Part shown: in pieces, positions 29,975-37,086 of the stretch
How the letters are laid out: every line of letters begins with the position of its first letter
Numbering within the stretch: the stretch's first letter is position 1
Assembly (NCBI GenBank): GCA_031277855.1
Contig: JAITLO010000035.1
Location: 1 to 64,000 of the forward strand
Source: Acidovorax sp.
GTDB taxonomy: Bacteria; Pseudomonadota; Gammaproteobacteria; Burkholderiales; Burkholderiaceae_C
Reading direction: 5' to 3'
DNA length: 64,000 nt
The notes under the pieces: generated by a model
Database searches by the model: none
Seen by the model: only the letters and a program-made list of their open reading frames with translations
Told to the model about the DNA's origin: nothing
Translations under genes and position numbers: made by a program

Positions 29975-30274
29975 TCATGCTTTCACATCCAACAACGCGC
30001 CCTGCATGCGGTCATCGGTGCGCAGCACCTGCAGATTGGCCAGATAGGCATAGCTGGCGCTGATCTGCTCCACCGCGTCCTCTACCGGTGCGACACCGGC
30101 TTCTACGGCGCGCGTGGTCTGGCCTTGCACGCCACCTTGTGCCAATGCCTGCTGCTGCACCTGCTGGCGGCGAAAGCCTGCGGTGGATTGGTTGGCCACA
30201 TTGTGTGCCGAGGCGTCCAGGCGCTGCTGGGCCACATACAGGCCGGACAAGGCGGTAGAAGATACAGACGTCAT
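29975..30274 (-). CDS. Orphan flagellar rod-like protein (FlgB/FlgC N-terminal type)
   Basis: A 99-residue protein whose N-terminus SSTALSGLYVAQQRLDASAH followed by NVANQSTAGFRRQ is the conserved helix and ANxxT turn of flagellar basal-body rod and hook proteins (FlgB/C/F/G). The C-terminus (VEQISASYAYLANLQVLRTD) resembles the terminal coiled-coil helix. The central region of FlgC (about 134 residues in full) is missing, so only the two coiled-coil ends remain. No flagellar genes are nearby. It could be a minimal rod-like protein of unknown role or a relic; the intact frame and start favour a real gene. Confidence 0.75.
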   Translation of the reverse strand: MTSVSSTALSGLYVAQQRLDASAHNVANQSTAGFRRQQVQQQALAQGGVQGQTTRAVEAGVAPVEDAVEQISASYAYLANLQVLRTDDRMQGALLDVKA

Positions 30275-30610
30275 GGCAATGCTCCGGGCGGGACAACAGG
30301 AATCTCCAGCATGCCATGGCCGGCGCCCGCACGCCAGCCGGGCGGGAACTTCTGGCAGCGAAAGCCATCACAAGCCATGTCAACAAACTGTGGAAAAGCA
30401 CCGTACAACTGGTATTTTCGCTGTGTACAAACCATTAATATGTGGTGCACAGCTGCAGGCCACAGCGCCTGAGAGCCTGGTTCTTTTCTGCAGCGCGGGC
30501 GCTGTCATGACCGCGTCACGCGCCAGCGGCAGACTGTATGCCGTGCCCTTGGGCACGTTGCAGGCTGTCTGTCACCTTTTTCCTTGTGGCTCTTTCAGGG
30601 CTACTTTACA

Positions 30611-30637
30611 AGCCGTCCTCTGGACGGCTTTTTTTTT
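30611..30637 (+). terminator. Orphan Rho-independent terminator
   Basis: Stem AGCCGTCC/GGACGGCT with loop TCT followed by nine T. It points along the plus strand, but the nearest plus-strand gene ends 860 bp upstream, so it probably ends an unannotated small transcript. Confidence 0.8.
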
Positions 30638-30754
30638 GGGCCTACTCACGCTCTTTTTTCAAGAGCATCCGCTGCTCATAGACACTGGATATCCAAGATA
30701 TTTCACCTGAACCACAAGCACCCATACGCGACAGCCGCTCCGTTTTTCGCAGCA

Positions 30755-30763
30755 TGTGGATAA
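30755..30763 (+). promoter_or_regulatory. Perfect DnaA-box 9-mer
   Basis: TGTGGATAA, the exact complement of the consensus TTATCCACA. It lies in the non-coding stretch before the LysR gene end, close to the related CGTGGACAA at 30810. Confidence 0.5.
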
Positions 30764-30818
30764 ACCTGGGGGCAAGCCTGTGTGAACCCCGGTATAGGCT
30801 GTCGACAGCCGTGGACAA

Positions 30819-31853
30819 CTAGGCGGCCTCCACGCCATGGGCCCGCACCAGGCAGTCGATAAAGGCCTGGGCCGCGCGGCTGGGCTGGGGCGACAGCCGC
30901 CACATGGCGACAAACTGGCAGTCGTAGTGAAAGCGCTCTGGCGCCACGGCCTGCAGCCGGCCTGCGGCCTCCAGGGCCTGGGCATAGTGGTCGGGCAGAA
31001 AACCCAGATAGCAGCCCGAAAGAATCAAGGTGGCAATCGCCTCCTGGTCAAAGCCCGTGGCCTTGCGCGGCAGGCGGGCGCTGTGGCTGAGCTCCATGTT
31101 CGGCGAATGCTCGCCCAGGCCGGCAAAGGGGTAGCGGCGCAGACCTTCCCAGTCCAGCTGGCTGTGGTCGGCCCCGTACAGCGGGTGGCCGGCGGCGCAG
31201 TACAGCTGCATATGCTCGGCAAACAGGTCGCGGTAGACCAGGCTGGCCGAGGCCCGGTGGGCCGGGATGACGCCGACCTGAAAGCGCCCCTCCATCAGCC
31301 CACGTTCTATGGTGTTGATGCTGCAGACATGCAGCTGCAGATTCACCTCCGGCGCCTGCTGGTGAAAGGTGCGGATGGCGGCATCGATCTGCGCCGCCGG
31401 GTTGGTGACGGTCTTGTCAAACACCGCCAGCTCCAGATTGCCACCCATGCGGTCGTGGATGTCGTCGATCTGGCTGCGAAACAGATCCACCCCGCCCAGC
31501 AGCTGCAGCGTGGCCTCATACACCTTCAACCCCTCGGCCGTGGTGGCAAAGCCGGCGCGGCCGCGCCGGCACAGCACCAGGCCCAGGCGCTCTTCCAGGT
31601 CTTTCATATGGCGGCTGAGGGTGGAGGCGCTGATGTTCAGCTCCAGCTCGGCTGCCGACATGCCGCCGCACTCCACCACGCTTTTGAAGATGCGCAGCAG
31701 ACGCAAATCCATATCGCTGAGCTGGCCCAGCACCGCACGGGCACGGGCCATGGGAGCGGCGGTAGTAGTGGCGGTGGTAGTGGCTGCGGTGGGAATGCGG
31801 GCAGTACTGGGCGTCATGGCAGGCATTAAAGCAAGTTTTACCGCGGCCACCAT
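30819..31853 (-). CDS. LysR-family transcriptional regulator
   Basis: A LysR-type regulator. The helix-turn-helix lies in MDLRLLRIFKSVVECGGMSA and LNISASTLSRHMKDLEERLG, and the ligand-binding domain runs to residue 344. It is divergent from a LysE exporter, with an amino-acid catabolic pair following, so it probably controls those genes in response to an amino acid. The start is uncertain: ATG 31853 has GGAG before it but gives a Thr/Ala-rich leader (TATTTATTTAA); ATG 31751 or 31712 would bring the HTH to the N-terminus as usual for the family. In the divergent gap, GTGTG and CACAC arms (31868-31889) are a weak candidate operator. Confidence 0.85.
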   Translation of the reverse strand: MVAAVKLALMPAMTPSTARIPTAATTTATTTAAPMARARAVLGQLSDMDLRLLRIFKSVVECGGMSAAELELNISASTLSRHMKDLEERLGLVLCRRGRAGFATTAEGLKVYEATLQLLGGVDLFRSQIDDIHDRMGGNLELAVFDKTVTNPAAQIDAAIRTFHQQAPEVNLQLHVCSINTIERGLMEGRFQVGVIPAHRASASLVYRDLFAEHMQLYCAAGHPLYGADHSQLDWEGLRRYPFAGLGEHSPNMELSHSARLPRKATGFDQEAIATLILSGCYLGFLPDHYAQALEAAGRLQAVAPERFHYDCQFVAMWRLSPQPSRAAQAFIDCLVRAHGVEAA

Positions 31854-31914
31854 GGGCTCCAACGCTGGTGTGTAATGGTGGCCGCACACTTTGTCGCTCT
31901 CTTTTGGATTCCCC

Positions 31915-32550
31915 ATGATTCCTGCCCACGATTTGCTGGTGTTTGCCGGCGCCTCCCTGCTGCTGGTGCTCACGCCCGGCCCGAATATGCTGTATTTGAT
32001 CTCGCGCTCCATCTGCCAGGGGCGCGGCGCAGGCGTGGTGTCCCTGGCGGGCGTGGTGCTGGGCTTTTTTGTGCACATGCTGGCCGCCAGCCTGGGGCTG
32101 ACGGCGCTGTTCATGGCCGTGCCCCTGGCCTTTGAGCTGCTGAAATGGGCTGGTGCGGCCTATCTGCTGTGGATGGCCTGGCAGGCGTTGCGCCCCGCTG
32201 GCGCCTCGCCTTTTGCCCAGACCGTGGAGCTCCCGGCCGAGTCGCCGCGCAAGCTGTTTGCCATGGGCTTGTTCACCAGCATCCTCAACCCCAAGGTGGC
32301 GATTTTTTACCTCTCCATCTTTCCGCAATTCGTCAGCGCAGAACATGGCTCGGTGTTTTGGCAAAGCGTGACGCTGGGCATGGTGCAGATCAGCACCAGC
32401 TTCAGCGTCAATCTGCTGATCACGCTGTTTGCCGCGCGCATTGCGCTGTGGTTCAAGGACAACCCGCACTGGTTGCGCGTGCAGAAATGGGTCATGGGCG
32501 CCGTGCTGGGCGGGCTGGCCGTGCGCCTGGCCATGGAGCAGCGTCGCTGA
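31915..32550 (+). CDS. LysE/RhtB-family amino-acid exporter
   Basis: A 211-residue inner-membrane translocator with about six hydrophobic helices. It opens MIPAHDLLVFAGASLLLVLT and continues PGPNMLYLISRSICQGR, the family signature 'tPGPn'. The second half has FTSILNPKVAIFYLSIFPQF, the typical LysE core. Such proteins export amino acids or homoserine lactones. ATG 31915 is preferred over an earlier in-frame start that overlaps the promoter. It lies between a divergent LysR gene and an omega-amino-acid aminotransferase, suggesting overflow export of an amino acid from the same pathway. Confidence 0.9.
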   Translation: MIPAHDLLVFAGASLLLVLTPGPNMLYLISRSICQGRGAGVVSLAGVVLGFFVHMLAASLGLTALFMAVPLAFELLKWAGAAYLLWMAWQALRPAGASPFAQTVELPAESPRKLFAMGLFTSILNPKVAIFYLSIFPQFVSAEHGSVFWQSVTLGMVQISTSFSVNLLITLFAARIALWFKDNPHWLRVQKWVMGAVLGGLAVRLAMEQRR

Positions 32551-32560
32551 TGCCGGTGAT

Positions 32561-32580
32561 ACTTGCGCAAAAACGCAAGT
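32561..32580. promoter_or_regulatory. Inverted repeat before the aminotransferase gene
   Basis: Perfect 7-bp arms ACTTGCG and CGCAAGT with a 6-bp A-rich spacer, 86 bp before ATG 32666. The layout resembles a LysR-type box, so the nearby LysR protein may act here to control the aminotransferase operon. This is an inference. Confidence 0.45.
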
Positions 32581-32665
32581 AAACATGGGTTTACGGCTAT
32601 TCAAGAAAACGTAGCCCCGCCCAACAATGGCCCTCACCCGCTTTTCCCCCTGTGAGGAGTTCACC

Positions 32666-34024
32666 ATGGACTTTGCCGACATCACCCAACCCGCTGCCAC
32701 CGCCGCCCGCATGGATGCGGCCTGGCTGGACGCCCACTGGATGCCCTTTACCGGCAACCGCAACTTCAAGGCCAAGCCCCGCATGATCGTGGGCGCCCAG
32801 GGCGCCTATCTGCAAGACAGCGCCGGGCGCAAGATTTTTGACGGCCTCTCCGGCCTGTGGTGCTCGGGCCTGGGCCATGGCCGCAAGGAAATCGCCGAGG
32901 CCGTGGGCAAGGCCGCGCTGAACCTGGACTACGCCCCCGCCTTCCAGTTCGGCCACCCCGCCGCATTTGCGCTGGCCAACCAGATCAAGGAACTCACCCC
33001 CGCAGGCCTGGACTATGTGTTCTTCACCGGCTCGGGCTCGGAAGCGGCCGACACCTCGCTCAAAATGGCACGCGCCTACTGGCGTGCCAAGGGCCAGGCC
33101 GGCAAAACGCGGCTGATCGGCCGCGAAAAAGGCTACCACGGCGTGAACTACGGCGGTATCTCGGTCGGTGGCATGGTGGGCAACCGCAAGCTGTTTGGCC
33201 AGGGTATTGAGGCCGACCACCTTCCCCACACCCAGCCTGCGTTTGGCGGCTTTCACAAGGGCATGCCCGCCATCGACGGCCGCGCCCTTGCCGACCGCCT
33301 GCTGGACGTGATTGCCCTGCATGACGCCAGCAATATCGCCGCCGTCATCGTCGAGCCCTTCTCCGGCTCGGCCGGCGTGGTGATTCCGCCCGCAGGCTAT
33401 CTGCAGCGCCTGCGCGAGATCTGCACGCAAAACAACATCCTGCTGATCTTTGACGAGGTCATCACCGGCTTTGGCCGCTGCGGCGGCTGGACCGGCTCCG
33501 AGGTGTTTGGCGTCACCCCCGACATCCTGAACTTTGCCAAGCAGGTCACCAATGGCGCCCAGCCCCTGGGCGGCTGCGTGGCCAGCAAAGAGATTTACGA
33601 CACCTTTATGGCAGCGGGCGGCCCCGAGTACATGCTGGAATTTGCCCACGGCTACACCTACTCGGCCCACCCCGTGGCCTGCGCTGCCGGCCTGGCTTCG
33701 CTGGATCTGCTGCAAAAAGAAGATGCTCCCGGCCGCGTCAAGGCACTGGCGCCGCACTTCGAAAAAGCCGTGCACGGCCTCAAGGGCGCCAAGCATGTGC
33801 TGGACATCCGCAACTTTGGCCTGGCCGCCGGCTTCAGCATTGACCCGCTGCCAGGCGAGCCCGCCAAGCGCCCCTACGAGGTGGCGATGAAGCTGTGGGA
33901 CAAAGGCTTTTACGTGCGCTACGGCGGCGACACCATCCAGCTGGCCCCGCCCTTTATCAGTACCGAGGCCGAGATTGACCGCTTGGTCAGCGCCCTGGGC
34001 GATGCACTGAACACCACCGCCTGA
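32666..34024 (+). CDS. Omega-amino acid (beta-alanine):pyruvate aminotransferase
   Basis: A 452-residue class III PLP aminotransferase. The cofactor Lys is Lys292 in ILNFAKQVTNGAQPLGG, preceded by IFDEVITGFGRCG; the N-terminal HWMPFTGNRNFK and FDGLSGLWCSGLGHGR are characteristic of beta-alanine--pyruvate transaminases. It converts beta-alanine (or related omega-amines) plus pyruvate to malonate semialdehyde plus alanine. ATG 32666 has a strong GAGGAG site. The next gene, an MmsA-type dehydrogenase, would oxidise malonate semialdehyde to acetyl-CoA, so the pair forms one pathway. Confidence 0.93.
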   Translation: MDFADITQPAATAARMDAAWLDAHWMPFTGNRNFKAKPRMIVGAQGAYLQDSAGRKIFDGLSGLWCSGLGHGRKEIAEAVGKAALNLDYAPAFQFGHPAAFALANQIKELTPAGLDYVFFTGSGSEAADTSLKMARAYWRAKGQAGKTRLIGREKGYHGVNYGGISVGGMVGNRKLFGQGIEADHLPHTQPAFGGFHKGMPAIDGRALADRLLDVIALHDASNIAAVIVEPFSGSAGVVIPPAGYLQRLREICTQNNILLIFDEVITGFGRCGGWTGSEVFGVTPDILNFAKQVTNGAQPLGGCVASKEIYDTFMAAGGPEYMLEFAHGYTYSAHPVACAAGLASLDLLQKEDAPGRVKALAPHFEKAVHGLKGAKHVLDIRNFGLAAGFSIDPLPGEPAKRPYEVAMKLWDKGFYVRYGGDTIQLAPPFISTEAEIDRLVSALGDALNTTA

Positions 34025-34158
34025 AGCACCCCTGCCAGCGCCTGTCTCCCAGGCGCTGGCCTCTTGTTTCACCGCTGCGGATACTGCCGCACTCTCCTGA
34101 AACCATAGCTGCCAAAGCGCTACACGTCTGCGCCGCAGCCCATTCGAGCTCAAAAGCC

Positions 34159-35676
34159 ATGCACAAGGATTCCGCCATCACCGCCACCGTGGGCCATTTG
34201 ATTGATGGCCAGATCGTGGCCGACAACGCCCGCACCCAGCCGGTGTTCAACCCCGCCACCGGCCAGAGCCAGCTCAACGTGGCCCTGGCCTCCAAGGCCA
34301 CCGTAGAGGCGGCGATTGCCTCCGCTGAAAAAGCCTTTCCCGCCTGGCGCAATACCCCGCCGCTCAAGCGCGCCCGGGTGATGAGCAAGCTGAAAGTGCT
34401 GCTGGAAGAAAACGCCGACAAGATTGCCGCCCTGATCACCGCCGAACACGGCAAGGTGCTGGCCGACGCCCATGGCGAGCTGCAGCGCGGCATAGAGAAC
34501 GTGGAATACGCCAGCTACGCGCCCGAGCTGCTCAAGGGTGAGCACAGCCGCAACGTGGGCCCGGGCATTGATTCCTGGAGCGAGTTCCAGGCCCTGGGCG
34601 TCACCGCCGGCATCACACCCTTCAACTTCCCGGCCATGGTGCCGCTGTGGATGTGGCCCATGGCCGTGGCCTGCGGCAACACCTTTGTCTTGAAGCCATC
34701 GGAGCGCGACCCCAGCAGCACGCTGTTCATTGCCCAGCTGGCGCTGGAAGCCGGCCTGCCCCCGGGCGTGCTGAACGTGGTCAATGGCGACAAAACCGCC
34801 GTGGACACGCTGCTGCAAGACCCGCGCGTCAAGGCCGTGAGCTTTGTGGGATCCACCCCGATTGCCGAATACATCTACGCCGAAGGTTGCAAACACGGCA
34901 AGCGCGTGCAGGCCCTGGGCGGCGCCAAAAACCACGCCATTTTGATGCCCGACGCCGATGTGCCCAACGCCGTGAACGCCTTGATGGGCGCGGCCTACGG
35001 CAGCTGCGGCGAGCGCTGCATGGCCATCCCGCTGCTGGTGGCCGTGGGCGATGAAGTGGGCGACGCCGTGGTGGCCGGGCTGAAAGCCGAAATCGCCAAG
35101 ATGAAGGTCGGCCCCGGCACCGACAACAGCAACGACATGGGCCCCCTGGTCACCAAGCCCCACTTCGACAAGGTCAAGGCCTATGTGGACAGCGGCGTGG
35201 CCGAAGGTGCCACGCTGGTGGTCGACGGCCGCGGCGTGAAGGTGGCCGGTCACGAGCAGGGCTACTTCCTGGGCGCCTGCCTGTTCGACCATGTCAAACC
35301 CGGCATGAAGATCTACCAGGAAGAAATCTTCGGCCCCGTGCTGGGCGTGGTGCGCGTCAAAACGCTGCAAGAAGCCATGGACCTGATCGACGCCCATGAA
35401 TACGGCAACGGCACCTGCATCTTCACCCGCGACGGCGAGGCGGCGCGCTACTTCACCGACCACATCCAGGTCGGCATGGTGGGCGTGAACGTGCCCCTGC
35501 CCGTGCCCGTGGCCTACCACTCGTTTGGCGGCTGGAAGCGTTCGCTGTTTGGCGACCTGCACGCCTACGGGCCCGACGCCGTGCGCTTTTACACCAAGCG
35601 CAAGACCGTCACCCAGCGCTGGCCCAGCGCCGGCGTGCGCGAGGGTGCGGTGTTCAGCTTCCCCAGCAGCCGCTGA
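34159..35676 (+). CDS. mmsA: CoA-acylating (methyl)malonate-semialdehyde dehydrogenase
   Basis: A 505-residue aldehyde dehydrogenase of the MmsA/IolA type. Catalytic Cys287 lies in GSCGERCMAIPLLVAVGDE, and the NAD site region is GITPFNFPAMVPLWMWP. The C-terminal SFGGWKRSLFGDLHAYG is typical. It turns malonate semialdehyde or methylmalonate semialdehyde into acetyl-CoA or propionyl-CoA with NAD and CoA, releasing CO2. It lies 134 bp after the omega-aminotransferase in the same direction and ends at a strong terminator, so the two form the catabolic unit. Confidence 0.95.
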   Translation: MHKDSAITATVGHLIDGQIVADNARTQPVFNPATGQSQLNVALASKATVEAAIASAEKAFPAWRNTPPLKRARVMSKLKVLLEENADKIAALITAEHGKVLADAHGELQRGIENVEYASYAPELLKGEHSRNVGPGIDSWSEFQALGVTAGITPFNFPAMVPLWMWPMAVACGNTFVLKPSERDPSSTLFIAQLALEAGLPPGVLNVVNGDKTAVDTLLQDPRVKAVSFVGSTPIAEYIYAEGCKHGKRVQALGGAKNHAILMPDADVPNAVNALMGAAYGSCGERCMAIPLLVAVGDEVGDAVVAGLKAEIAKMKVGPGTDNSNDMGPLVTKPHFDKVKAYVDSGVAEGATLVVDGRGVKVAGHEQGYFLGACLFDHVKPGMKIYQEEIFGPVLGVVRVKTLQEAMDLIDAHEYGNGTCIFTRDGEAARYFTDHIQVGMVGVNVPLPVPVAYHSFGGWKRSLFGDLHAYGPDAVRFYTKRKTVTQRWPSAGVREGAVFSFPSSR

Positions 35677-35701
35677 AAACGGTTTTTCACCCGCATGGCA
35701 C

Positions 35702-35727
35702 AGCCCCGCTTCAGCGGGGCTTTTTTT
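35702..35727 (+). terminator. Rho-independent terminator after mmsA
   Basis: Stem AGCCCCGC/GCGGGGCT with a TTCA loop and a run of seven T, 26 bp after the stop. Confidence 0.93.
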
Positions 35728-35898
35728 GGGGTCTCTCTAGGCGCATTGCTTGCCGCGTTGCAAAGAATTTTTCAGGCGCACGCACAGACACAAAACTGTC
35801 CCAGAAGCCTCTTCAAAGAAATGAGCACCTTGTGCAGGCTATCCGCCAAGCTTGGCGCTATTTGCCTTTGAGATCTACCTTGCCAAAGCATTGGTAGC

Positions 35899-36840
35899 TC
35901 ACTTTTTTGCAGTGCTGCGCCGAGGTTTGGTAGGGGAGTCCACCGGTTCTGTAGCAGGCGTGGCCACTGTTTTCACCGTCTTGGCCGCACGCTGTGCCGC
36001 CGGTTTTTGCACGCGCTTGGAAGCGGTTTTGGCAGCGGCTTTCGCCGGCTTGGGGGCCGTCTCCACACGAAAGCGCCGCAAGGAATCCGCATCCAGAATC
36101 AGCCGCCCCTGCAGCCGCCCCTTCATGCGCTGCACGCTGCGGGCCGCAGAGGCCATGTGCTCCTGCATCAACGCTCTCACCTGCTCCACATCACGCGCCC
36201 GTGCCGCTTGCACGATGCGGCCGTGAAACCCCACGTTCTCGGCCCCGAAACGCCGGTGCTCAGCCTGTGCCGTGCGGTTGCCGAACACGATCAACTGGCG
36301 AATCATTTCGTTGATCAGCTCGCAGGTGAAGCGCAGAAAAGGATTGGGGTTGGCCGCCGCCAGAATGTCGTGAAAGTTCACATCTTCGCGGCGCTGCTCC
36401 AGCAGATCGCTGTGGCTGTGCGAAGGGTCGCAACAGCTGATGCTGTGCTCCAGCGCGTGGAAGTCGGCTTCGGTGAGGTGGGGCACGGCCCCTGCTGCCA
36501 GCTCGGGCTCCAGCATCAGGCGCACGGCGTAGATGCTGTCTATGGTCACCTCCTGGAAAAACAGGTAGTTCTGCATGAATTGCAGCGTGCGATCCAGCGG
36601 CACTTTGACGATGGTTCCGCCCCCGGAAGGGCCGGTAGAAATGGACACCAGGCCCTGCACCTCCAGCGACTTGAGCGCCTCGCGAATCGTGCCCTTGCTC
36701 ACCTGGAACTGCGCCTGCAGCTCGCTCTCGCGCGGCAGACGGTCACCGGGACTGAGGTTTTTTTCGGTGATGAGGCGCTTGATTTCCTGGGCCACCAGAT
36801 CGGGACGTTTGAGCGGTTTGATGGGCTGATGGGACGCCAT
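35899..36840 (-). CDS. GntR/FadR-family regulator with histone-H1-like tail
   Basis: A 313-residue regulator. The winged helix is at residues 14-80 (LSPGDRLPRESELQAQFQVS, KGTIREALKSLEVQGLVS). The FCD ligand domain is at 95-240 with the metal-binding histidines His157 (NFHDIL), His206 (GFHGRIV) and His228 (QEHM). From about residue 262 to the end is an unusual Lys/Ala/Pro/Thr tail (KPAKAAAKTASKRVQKP and similar) with no aromatic residue, like histone H1 or AlgP tails. It is divergent from the ABC importer operon and probably represses it. Two perfect inverted repeats in the shared gap are candidate sites. Confidence 0.9.
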   Translation of the reverse strand: MASHQPIKPLKRPDLVAQEIKRLITEKNLSPGDRLPRESELQAQFQVSKGTIREALKSLEVQGLVSISTGPSGGGTIVKVPLDRTLQFMQNYLFFQEVTIDSIYAVRLMLEPELAAGAVPHLTEADFHALEHSISCCDPSHSHSDLLEQRREDVNFHDILAAANPNPFLRFTCELINEMIRQLIVFGNRTAQAEHRRFGAENVGFHGRIVQAARARDVEQVRALMQEHMASAARSVQRMKGRLQGRLILDADSLRRFRVETAPKPAKAAAKTASKRVQKPAAQRAAKTVKTVATPATEPVDSPTKPRRSTAKK

Positions 36841-36960
36841 AAGAAGACTTCAGTAAGAAAGGAGTGAACCGAGAGTGCACCGAGAAGAAGCACGATGCCA
36901 CATTGCAACGCAGCACCGAATGCAGTGCAACTGCTAGGGTTTGCACGCGGCAGATTCTTC

Positions 36961-36980
36961 CTATTTATCACTATAAATAG
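36961..36980. promoter_or_regulatory. Palindrome CTATTTAT-N4-ATAAATAG, candidate operator/promoter
   Basis: Perfect 8-bp arms with a 4-bp spacer in the gap between the GntR gene and the ABC operon. The right arm contains TATAAAT, a good -10 element, so a bound regulator would block the promoter. The AT-rich symmetric form suits a GntR-type dimer. Confidence 0.55.
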
Positions 36981-36991
36981 AAAAAGGCATT

Positions 36992-37022
36992 TGCACGCCA
37001 CCCCTGATTTTCGTGGCGTGCA
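36992..37022. promoter_or_regulatory. Perfect 10-bp inverted repeat in the ABC operon leader
   Basis: Arms TGCACGCCAC and GTGGCGTGCA with an 11-bp spacer, 65 bp before the first gene. There is no T-run, so it is not a plain terminator; it may be a second operator or an RNA hairpin in the leader. A half-site TTTGCACGC also occurs at about 36939. Confidence 0.55.
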
Positions 37023-37086
37023 CCAAGGCCCTGGATTTCCAAGTCTGGTTCTTTTGTGCTCTCCCTTCACCCACAGGAGCTTGTCC

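Larger units (their letters stand above)
30275..30818. other. 544-bp non-coding region with DnaA-box-like 9-mers
   Basis: No open frame with coding character. It holds an orphan terminator (30611-30637) and several 9-mers like the reverse DnaA box TGTGGATAA, all on the same strand: TGTGGAAAA (30389-30397), TGTGTACAA (30422-30430), the perfect TGTGGATAA (30755-30763) and CGTGGACAA (30810-30818). No dnaA, dnaN or rpmH gene is near, so this is not the usual chromosomal origin setting. Confidence 0.5.
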
